From Marinomonas hwangdonensis (GTDB lineage: Bacteria > Pseudomonadota > Gammaproteobacteria > Pseudomonadales > Marinomonadaceae), in the NCBI RefSeq assembly GCF_003721245.1, contig NZ_RIZG01000002.1, positions 154,068-218,067 on the forward strand: a stretch of 64,000 nucleotides of DNA, written 5' to 3'. The position numbers were made by a program, and so were the translations under genes. Each line of letters begins with the position of its first letter. The first letter of the stretch is position 1. A model generated the notes under the pieces. That model was not told the DNA's origin and did no database searches. It was given only the letters and a program-made list of their open reading frames with translations. Below, one piece after another: positions 52,403 to 61,400 of this stretch.

Positions 52403-53596
52403 ATGAGTACTCATGCAAATCGCGGTGTTATTTACCAAGGTAATGGCACGGTTAAAGTCGACGCTATCCCCTTTCCTGAGTTGGCCATTGGCAAGCGCCG
52501 ATGCGATCACGGTGTGATCTTAAAAGTGGTCACGACGAATATTTGTGGCAGTGATCAACACATGGTACGGGGTCGTACGACGGCGCCAACGGGGTTGGTG
52601 TTGGGTCATGAGATCACCGGCGAAGTCATTGAATGTGGCCGCGATGTCGAATTCATTAAGGTAGGTGATTTGGTGTCTGTGCCGTTTAACATCGCTTGCG
52701 GTCGTTGCCGTAACTGTAAAGAAGGCAAAACGGGGATTTGTCTAAATGTTAACCCTGCTCGCCCCGGTGCGGCTTATGGTTATGTGGATATGGGCGGTTG
52801 GGTTGGCGGACAAGCCGACTATGTGATGGTACCTTACGCGGATTTCAATTTACTTAAATTCCCCGATGCCGATCAAGCCCGCGAAAAAATCCAAAGCCTC
52901 ACGCTGCTATCTGATATTTTCCCAACGGGTTTTCATGGCTGCGTGACCGCAGGTGTGGGTCCTGGCTCTACCGTGTATATCGCAGGCGCAGGCCCTGTTG
53001 GTTTGGCCGCGGCGGCTTCTGCGCATTTGCTGGGTGCCGCCTGCGTGATTGTCGGCGATATGATCGAAGATCGACTCAATCAAGCCCGTTCTTTTGGCTG
53101 TGAAACCATCGATCTAAAACAAGATGGCGATATTCAAGATAAGATCGAAGCGATTCTTGGGGATAGAGAAGTCGATGCTTTTGTGGATTGTGTGGGGTTT
53201 GAAGCCCATGCTTGTGGTTGTAATCACCATCAAGAATCCCCTGCTGTGGTACTAAATTCGGCCATGACGATGACTCGCGCTGGCGGGCAAATTGGTATTC
53301 CGGGTCTGTATGTCACAGAAGATCCAGGTGCCACTGACGATGCCGCCAAACAAGGCAGCTTAAGCATGCGTTTTGGTCTTGGCTGGGCGAAATCTCACTC
53401 CCTGCATACAGGACAATGTCCCGTGATGAAATATCATCGCGCCCTAATGCAAGCCATCTTGTTTGATAAAATCGACATCGCAAAAGCGGTGAATGTGCAG
53501 ATGATCTCACTGGATCAAGCCCCACAAGGCTATGCGGATTTTGATGGCGGTGCCGCGAAGAAATTCGTTATCGACCCTCACAGAATGGTGAGTTAA
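52403..53596 (+). CDS. fdhA: Glutathione-independent formaldehyde dehydrogenase
   Basis: A zinc-dependent medium-chain dehydrogenase of 397 residues of the Pseudomonas FdhA type, which oxidises formaldehyde with tightly bound NAD. Catalytic zinc region: TTNICGSDQHMVRGR and GHEITGEVIE; structural zinc cysteines in IACGRCRNCKEGKTGIC (about 95-111). The NAD motif is YIAGAGPVGLAAAA (about 190). AAGGA lies 7 nt before the ATG at 52403; a GTG at 52397 is too close to it. Divergent from hpd. A methyl-group-derived formaldehyde (for example from methoxy-aromatics) is one possible source. Confidence 0.94.
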   Translation: MSTHANRGVIYQGNGTVKVDAIPFPELAIGKRRCDHGVILKVVTTNICGSDQHMVRGRTTAPTGLVLGHEITGEVIECGRDVEFIKVGDLVSVPFNIACGRCRNCKEGKTGICLNVNPARPGAAYGYVDMGGWVGGQADYVMVPYADFNLLKFPDADQAREKIQSLTLLSDIFPTGFHGCVTAGVGPGSTVYIAGAGPVGLAAAASAHLLGAACVIVGDMIEDRLNQARSFGCETIDLKQDGDIQDKIEAILGDREVDAFVDCVGFEAHACGCNHHQESPAVVLNSAMTMTRAGGQIGIPGLYVTEDPGATDDAAKQGSLSMRFGLGWAKSHSLHTGQCPVMKYHRALMQAILFDKIDIAKAVNVQMISLDQAPQGYADFDGGAAKKFVIDPHRMVS

Positions 53597-53618
53597 TCCT
53601 ACCCTTACTTTTCTTGCT

Positions 53619-53655
53619 AAAAAAACTCGTCAACGTTATGTTGACGAGTTTTTTT
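53619..53655. terminator. Bidirectional terminator between fdhA and tpsB
   Basis: A 16-bp perfect stem, AAAAAAACTCGTCAAC (53619-53634) with GTTGACGAGTTTTTTT (53640-53655), encloses a GTTAT loop. Poly-A and poly-T tails let it stop the convergent fdhA and tpsB transcripts. Confidence 0.94.
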
Positions 53656-53680
53656 ATAGACTGACTAATTAAGGCTATTT

Positions 53681-55417
53681 TTACTGAACTAAACCATTTG
53701 TTAATGTAGATCCATCAATCGGGGCTGGCTTACTACCGCCAAAACGATACGTCAAAGACCCGAGAACACGCGGTTTCGCGTTTTCATAGATATCTGAGAC
53801 AGGTGCTCCACCCTCTGTTCTCCACGCCGCAAAGACATCCGCACTCCAGTCGCCTCTAACATACTTCAAGCCAACACCGCCGCCCGCTAAATCGCGTGTT
53901 TCGTTAGTCAAGGACTGAGTCGGTTTTGCGTACGTATTTACTCTACCTGCATCATAGAATACGTAAGGGGTGTATTCATTAATACTGTAACGTAACTCTA
54001 CCTGAGTAAAGTAGCCCTCATCGCCACCACCATTCACACCGGCTTCTCCTGAAGGATAAGCTCGCACAGCATTCGATCCTCCTAGATACAGATCTTCAGA
54101 GGAATCGAGGTTTTGGCTCGCTTTTTGGATGCTTCCTTTAATAAACATACTGAACCCCGCGGGTAACGACTGGATACGCGCAATGTCCAACGTCGTTTTC
54201 ATAAACCCTCCCTTCGTATTGGCGGTATCCTGATCATAATTAAGATCACCAAAACCAAGCGTGAGCGCTCCGTAGGTTATGCCTCCTTCTAAAAATTGAT
54301 CGCGAGTATCAAATGCTAAAGACAAAGGAATACTGTTTATCGATTTTGTTAATTTATTATTGGAAGCTTGATAGAAATCCATCAACTCTTTACGTTCAAA
54401 GCTTGCTTTTGCATTGATGTTAGTCAGTTGTGAGCGAACCAATGGGTAACTTAAGCCCAAGCTATAAATATTTGAACGACCAATAGCATCTAATGATGAA
54501 TATTCTTTTCCGAGGCTATATCGGGTTTGACTGTATGCAGCGTTCCCTCTTAACCCATTAGGCATAACAGCAAAACTATAACCCAAATTACCAAATACCA
54601 TTGCCTCGTCTGTAAACATCACTCGCGCAGTCAACTCATCACCAAAATTGAACATGTGTGCTTTTTTAACACCTGACTGCACACGGTTATAACCAGTGTA
54701 GCGGCTGCCTTGATTATCAATCGTGACGTCCCCAAACATTTGCTGCTCAGGAATTAAAAGCACATTCAGATTGGCTGTGCCTGTTCTATCGCCAGGGCTA
54801 ATAGAAGGCAATGCTTTGTAACCAGGAATATCATTCATGATCAATGAAATGCGCTCAAGCTTACTGGACTCAATGACTTCATTAGGCATAACAGTTGATA
54901 AATACGCTTGAGCTTGCGCTTGGATATCTTGAGTGGCTCTAGCCGTAGCGCGACCATATTTACCTTCCAACACATCAATCCGCAACTCTCCATTTTTCAT
55001 ACTCTGAGCTGGTATATAAGCTCTCGCAAATGGATAACCGCGATCTCGGTAAAACTGGCTAATTGTATTGGCTAAATTGCGATAACCAGCGAGGTCATAG
55101 GACTTCTCTAAAATATCCCCCAAGCCGACTAATATTGCTTCCTCAGTAAATACTGAAGTACCTGTAATTTGCAGCTTTTTCAACACAGCTTGCGGACCAC
55201 CGCTCGCAGCCTCGGTTAATGCGTTGCCGTCGAATTGAATGGTAAAATCAGACGGAACAGGTGCGATTAACCCTTGCTGTGTTTGCTGTATCAATGTGCC
55301 TGAGTTAGTCGGTGGTAAAGACTCCGCACTAGATGCTACTGAAACAGTCGTCAAGAAAACCGCAACGGATAAATTCAAAGGCGTTGTTATACTTTTTTTG
55401 AGTAATACTCTTTTCAT
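53681..55417 (-). CDS. Two-partner secretion outer-membrane transporter (TpsB / ShlB family)
   Basis: A 578-residue Omp85-superfamily pore that secretes the TpsA protein encoded just upstream. The signal peptide (about 1-31) is followed by a POTRA domain pair (about 76-210; LKKLQITGTSVFTEEAI, YRDRGYPFARAYIPAQSMKNGELRIDVLEG). A 16-strand barrel follows, with the conserved loop-6 segment SNAVRAYPSGEAGVNGGGDEG (two parts, about 443-465). The usual last strand SLTYRFG is followed by about 20 extra residues, ending TNGLVQ, instead of a terminal Phe. TpsA and tpsB are 16 bp apart. Confidence 0.9.
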   Translation of the reverse strand: MKRVLLKKSITTPLNLSVAVFLTTVSVASSAESLPPTNSGTLIQQTQQGLIAPVPSDFTIQFDGNALTEAASGGPQAVLKKLQITGTSVFTEEAILVGLGDILEKSYDLAGYRNLANTISQFYRDRGYPFARAYIPAQSMKNGELRIDVLEGKYGRATARATQDIQAQAQAYLSTVMPNEVIESSKLERISLIMNDIPGYKALPSISPGDRTGTANLNVLLIPEQQMFGDVTIDNQGSRYTGYNRVQSGVKKAHMFNFGDELTARVMFTDEAMVFGNLGYSFAVMPNGLRGNAAYSQTRYSLGKEYSSLDAIGRSNIYSLGLSYPLVRSQLTNINAKASFERKELMDFYQASNNKLTKSINSIPLSLAFDTRDQFLEGGITYGALTLGFGDLNYDQDTANTKGGFMKTTLDIARIQSLPAGFSMFIKGSIQKASQNLDSSEDLYLGGSNAVRAYPSGEAGVNGGGDEGYFTQVELRYSINEYTPYVFYDAGRVNTYAKPTQSLTNETRDLAGGGVGLKYVRGDWSADVFAAWRTEGGAPVSDIYENAKPRVLGSLTYRFGGSKPAPIDGSTLTNGLVQ

Positions 55418-55434
55418 AAAATCTAACCTTAATC

Positions 55435-58400
55435 CTAATTGTCAGCCGTTGATGGATCAACAGACTCTACAGTGTTGTCAGTTTCATCTGAGGAAGTCGT
55501 CTCTACTGTATTATCAACCTCTGTAGGCGTCGCTGGTTCCACAGCCGTTGACTCAACAGGTGAGGCGGCTTCAACAGGTACGGCAGTGTCTGTTGGTGCT
55601 GCGGTTTCTATTGGTGCTGCGGTTTCTACAGGGGTTACAGCAGCGACCGTATTAACACCACCATCTACTATGAATACTTGGTTATCGAAACTGGCTCCGC
55701 TATTAACCTGCGACAATAAAATACCGTCTACTGCGGCTTCGCCTTGCGCTCCTGAACTGACCGAAGTAGTCGACCCAGTTGACTCAATCGCAACCACTTG
55801 CATTCCCCCAACAGCAACCACAGGGGCATTACCCAAGTTTGGCTGAGGAATCACGACCGGCGCAGGTGGCGCTACGGGGATGGTCACCACAGGTGTATTA
55901 TTTGGGTTTATGTCTGCGGTTGTGGTCATTTTGCTAGCCGGCGCGGTTAAACCACCCAGAGCATCTTTAACCATAACAATGTAGTTAGCCGCATCAATAC
56001 CAGCGACGGTTAAACCGTTAAGGGTAACTGTTTTATCCATACCCACCATCTCATCCGAGAAAGTAGCATCAGTAAAAGTCAGAATGACATTTTCATTGCC
56101 AACCACACCATTAACGACTAATGGTTTATTGCTGTCATTGAGTTCTCTTAGATTAACGTCTTCCGCTGCTATCGTTAACGTCGTGGTCGTGTCTGTTGTG
56201 GCGTCGAATATCTTATCTTTCGTCGTTGCAACAGCGACAAGCGGACGGGCATTGATTTTCGCATCACCGGTTGCGGTAATAGGCAAGTTGTAATTCGATT
56301 TTAACGTGGCACCTACCGCATCAAAATCATTTGCAACCAATCTGGTAGTCACACTGCTGGCATCAGCGACATCTTTATCGTTATAGCTTCCTGTTGCTTT
56401 AGTGACGGTGAAGCTTTCATCGCCTACCAAGTTCGCTATGCTATAGTTACTGCTAGTTAGCGCGGCATTTGTACTACCGTCATACACTTTTGTTGGCGTA
56501 TTGATAATAGAAGCCGTGAGCGTTCTCGCGGTAATACTACCTGAACCTGTTGCCGTCACTGGCATGGTGTAGTTACTAGCAAGAGTCGAGCCCACTACAG
56601 CGAAATCATTTGCTAATAAACTCGTGGTAACGCTGCTGACATCTGCGACATCTTTATCGTCATAAGTCCCTGTTTCTTTTCTCACAGTGAAGCCCTCGCC
56701 ATCAACCAAGTTCGCTATGCTGAAATTGCCATTGGTCAGTGTCGCATCGGTATTACCATCGTACACTTTAGTTGGCGTATCAATAATCGAAGCAGTGAGC
56801 GTTCTGGCAGTAATACTCCCCTTCCCTGTGGCCGTCACTGGCATGGTGTAGTTGCTAGCAAGCGTTGAGCCAACCTGAGTAAAGTCTCCAGTGGTTAAAG
56901 CGGTCGTCACACTGCTGGCATCAAGCACATCTTTATCGTTGTAAGTGCCTGTTGATTTACTGACGGTGAAGCTATCTCCATCCACTAAATTCGTAATACT
57001 GAAATTAGCATTAGTCAATGTCGCATCCGTATTGCCGTCATAGACTTTGGTCGGTGTACCCGTAATCGAAGCGGTTAAGGTGCGTTGAGTAATATTCGCA
57101 GAACCCGTTGCCGTAGTCGGTAATACATAGTTAGAAGCTGACGTTCCATCGACTTCATCGAAATCATTCGATGCCAAACTGGTTGTAACGCTATTGGCAT
57201 TAACAACATCTTTAGAATTATAGGTCCCCGTTTTTTTGGTAACAGTAAGACTTTCACTACCAATAAAACCACTTAAATTAAAATTATTATTAGTCAACGC
57301 TGCCGCTGTATTACCATCATAAACCTTGGTCTGATTGGCTAAACTAACCGTTAGGTCTTTACGTGAAATGGTGTACTTCAAGTTTTCTGAATTTACAACC
57401 TTGTAACCCAGTTCAGATGCGCCGGTATAAGTCCCAGTTCTTGCAATATTATACTCGCCGGCATTTAAGATTTTTTGATCTTCAACGGCATTTTTCCAAA
57501 CTAGTTGGTCTGTAAACTGCGATTTATCACCATTCACAATCCCTGTAAACGAGGCCGAAGTAGAACTAGGTGCCAATTCAAGGCCGTCGTATACCTTCTC
57601 AAAACTAAAACCAATGGTTAACGTGGGTCGCTCACGGTAAATAGCGTAATTACCCGTGCCTAAAGCGGCCGTGTAATTGGTATTTGTTTCGTCACCTAAA
57701 GCGACCGTGTAATTGGTTTTTGTTTCGTCACTGTTGTATCGGTAACGACCGTTACCAAAATTATACGAACCACTGTCTTCGATACTGCCAGTGTAGACGG
57801 TTGCTCGCCCCCCAACTCCTGTAGACAAAGTACTACTTTTGAGTAGAACATTACCGCCTGTTGCAGTGCCTACTGCTGTGTCTAAGCCTGCATTCAGTGT
57901 GATAGCGTCATTGTCTACTGAAGCAGTAGTAATGTTGTTATTGACCGTTAAATCGCCTGCTTTAGTTGTGATTTTCACTTTACCAGTCGCAGACACACCA
58001 TTGATAGAAGACAGGCTACCCACATTCAAGGCATTGTCTGTCGTCACGTCCAATGAGCCTACGTTTGTTGCGGCTAAGGTTCCAGCAACAAAGCTCTCAT
58101 CCGACCCTGTACCAATATTGCCAGAAACTGTGTAATTAGTAGTGAGATAACTCGATCCTTTAAGCAACAAACTACCGGCTTTTAAACCATCTAAAATAAA
58201 AGCGCCACCGTCCATTTGTCCAATGGTTACTTGACCTGTTGCCGAATAATTAAAAAGACTACTTAATCCGCTTCCACCGTCTGTCAAATTAGATCCGATT
58301 CCACCGACAATACTAAAGTTATTGAACGTTGCCTTTTCTGTGGAGTAATCTCTAAAGAATATACGGCCATTATCGGCTGCAAAGTCCGTTGCCCCCTTAT

Positions 58401-61400
58401 TACCACTGGTGTCTATTGCAAAGGAGTTGGCTGAATCGTTATTAATCAGCTTGCCACCTAAAATGAGGACATCCCCAGCCTTCACGTTAGGGGTATCCTT
58501 AGTTTGGCCTGATACAAATCCAGTATAGGTATCAATCGACACATCAGTGGCCAACACTATTTCAGAGCCATCTAGCCTAATATTGGCCTGATTAGATTGT
58601 AGATTACCATTAAGGGTAATAGTGGACCCTGTATAGAGTTGCTCACTGGTTGTACTATAAGAACCGGTATTTCTAGTCGTGGTAACGGCTGGTAGCGTTA
58701 TTTTTCCAGAGGAATACCCAGTAGCCGTAGTCGAAGTATTAACAGCTATCGAACCTGCGCTAAATGTGCCTGTGGTTGAGGCGGGGTACAAATTAACGTC
58801 GCCACCATCACCTATAGTAGAACTGGTATCGAAATCATATTTTTGACCTGAACTGCCTGATAAACTGTAACCAGAGAAGGTGATATTACCTGACGCATTC
58901 GTATCTATTAACACGTTAGTTGCATTCGTTGAAGAGGTCGATTCCCCACCGCTTAACGCTACCTTTCCTTTTGCAACGAAATCACCATTGATCGCAAAAC
59001 TTGCACCCGTTAATGAAATCGAACCATCTTGCTCAGTCGTTACTCCAGAGCCAATAAACGATAGTCCCGTTAGGTACGAACCTACACTACCTGCACTATT
59101 AGTGGCATTCATGTCTGTGGTGATATTTCCACCTGAGCCGTCACTTGAGCTTGAATCAAGCGTTAAAGTCGCTAACACATCACTGTTCGAAGACAGGTCA
59201 ACACCTATATTAGAACTTGAGCTTCGCAATATAATATTGCCTGAACTTCCTGTTGACGCGTTGTTACTAGCATCGTCTGCATTGCTATCAATGCGTGAAG
59301 TACTGGCAAGTTTAAACGTATTACTGGTTAGCGCTATGTCTCCGCCATTGGTATTCACATCGCCATTTAAAGTAATACTCTTAGTAATTGAAGATAAGTT
59401 GAAATAACCGGAACCACCATAAATGTTGTTCACCTGAATGTCTTTATTGTAGGCGTACAGGTCAAAATTACGGTTGAATCCAGATAAATCGACACTGCTA
59501 CTCGCCGCCTCGACACTGCTACTCGCCGCCTCTAAAGTAATCAGGCCATTGCCGGTATCTGAATAATTAAGATTTTCAGTGACAGAGCTATTGTCAAACA
59601 AATCAATCGCGACAGTATGCGCTCTTGCCGTGTTATCCGTGTTTGAGTAATTAACTTTAATGGTTTTAAAGTGCTCAGCAGACAGTTCATTAATCGCAAT
59701 ATCGCCGCTTTCATTATTAATTGTCAGTACGTTATTACCCACATTGGCTTCGCCAACTTCTCCGCCTTTGGCGACTTTAAGGGTATAGCCGCCACCACCG
59801 ATTGAGGCTTTATTGGTGTCATGATTATTATTTGCCACCGTCAGGTTTAAATTGCCAACGGTAACCGTTGGTGTCAATTTAGATTCATCTGATAATATGG
59901 TTGCTGGAATAGTATCACCAACATTCTGAATATGGTCGACTGAATAAGCCAGAATCTTTCTACCATAGTAAGAGGTTAAAGACAGTGTGGCCGCACCAAT
60001 ATCAACCGCATTATCTGCCATGATAATGTCTCGCGCTTCAGTGGTTGAAAATCCCGTCTTTAAGCTAACGTTTTTATTATCCGTTTTAATACCCGACAAC
60101 TTATTCTCGTCATCAATAGTATGAATGATAGTCTGCGCAGCCGCGTTAGTTTCTATATTGAAGAAGTCACCATTGGTAGACAAAATGTGATGATTACCAA
60201 CCGTTGTGTTACCCCCCGCTGACGAGAAATTGAGGCTATTGTAATCACTATTACGCAACCAGGTTGAACCGCCAGAGTTATTGATATTTAGCGTATTCGC
60301 CGTCACCTCGAGCGCATTTCCCCAGACGTCATCACCACTGGTTTTCACTCCAATATCTAAAGCATTGAGAGTCAGCGTGCCATTTGGTAAGTAAACTTCT
60401 TTGTTTGTAAAATCACTGGGTGCCGTGCCTGAACTGTAATCTAATGCAGCATTGTCTGCTTTTATCTCGCCGTACGTCGATCCAGATAGTGCGGTTAAGG
60501 TTAAATTCAGCCCTGTTCCATTTAGAAGTGCGTTATCAGAAGAATTAACAGACGTAGATCCTCCAGTGGCAGCAATCGCGCCACTCGCCAAGGTAATGTT
60601 AGGCGCTTTAATAGTAATGCTTTTATAAGTGGTTTGATCTACAAAGCCGCCCTTTGCAATGCTAAACAGGCCATTCCCATCCGTTGTTGCTAACAGCCTA
60701 TGTGATCCATCGCTATTAAATTCTATCCGTTGTGTGGTGTTTTTAGTACTGACATCTGTTGTTAAGTTTAAAGCCGAGAAATTAGAGCTTTCGCTTCCAT
60801 TAGCAAACTTAATATATGAGTGGCCGACAGTATTGGTAATATTAATGGTTCCATTATTACTAGAGAATAATACTGGAGAATCTGCAGAACCTATATTCTC
60901 AGCACTCGTCACATTTACCGTTGCAGATGAAGAGTTCGTGCTAATTTTGGTAGAGTCTTTACTTGCGCCAGTAATTGAACCGCCAGCCTCGAGTGTCACA
61001 GAAACGGGGACAGTCCCTATGGGTTCATTATTTGCGGTTCCTGAACGAAGGCGATTGGTTTCCGTCTCATTGTTGTAACCTGAAGAGCTGGCGGTAGAAT
61101 TTATCGAGTAAGATTTACCAGTGGCATCACCAGTAGGCAATTGTATGTCTTCTGTGACTTTCACGACTAATGAACCGGAATCTACATTGACTTGGCTACC
61201 GGTCTTCATGATGAAGTTATCAGCCGTTGCGGTGACAGCATCATGATATGTTGAGTTTGAATACACATTCGATAGGCCGTTTGTACCCGATATTAAAGCA
61301 ACACTACCCACATAAAAGTTACCTTTATTCGTAGTAATGCTTCCACCAGAACCTAGTGTCACATCACCGCCACCAGTCTTGTAACTGTTCGCTGTTAAAA

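Noticed and set aside
52259..52510. An 83-codon minus-strand open frame over the fdhA start
   Set aside because: It overlaps the hpd/fdhA regulatory region and the fdhA 5' end, and shows no ribosome site or known motif.
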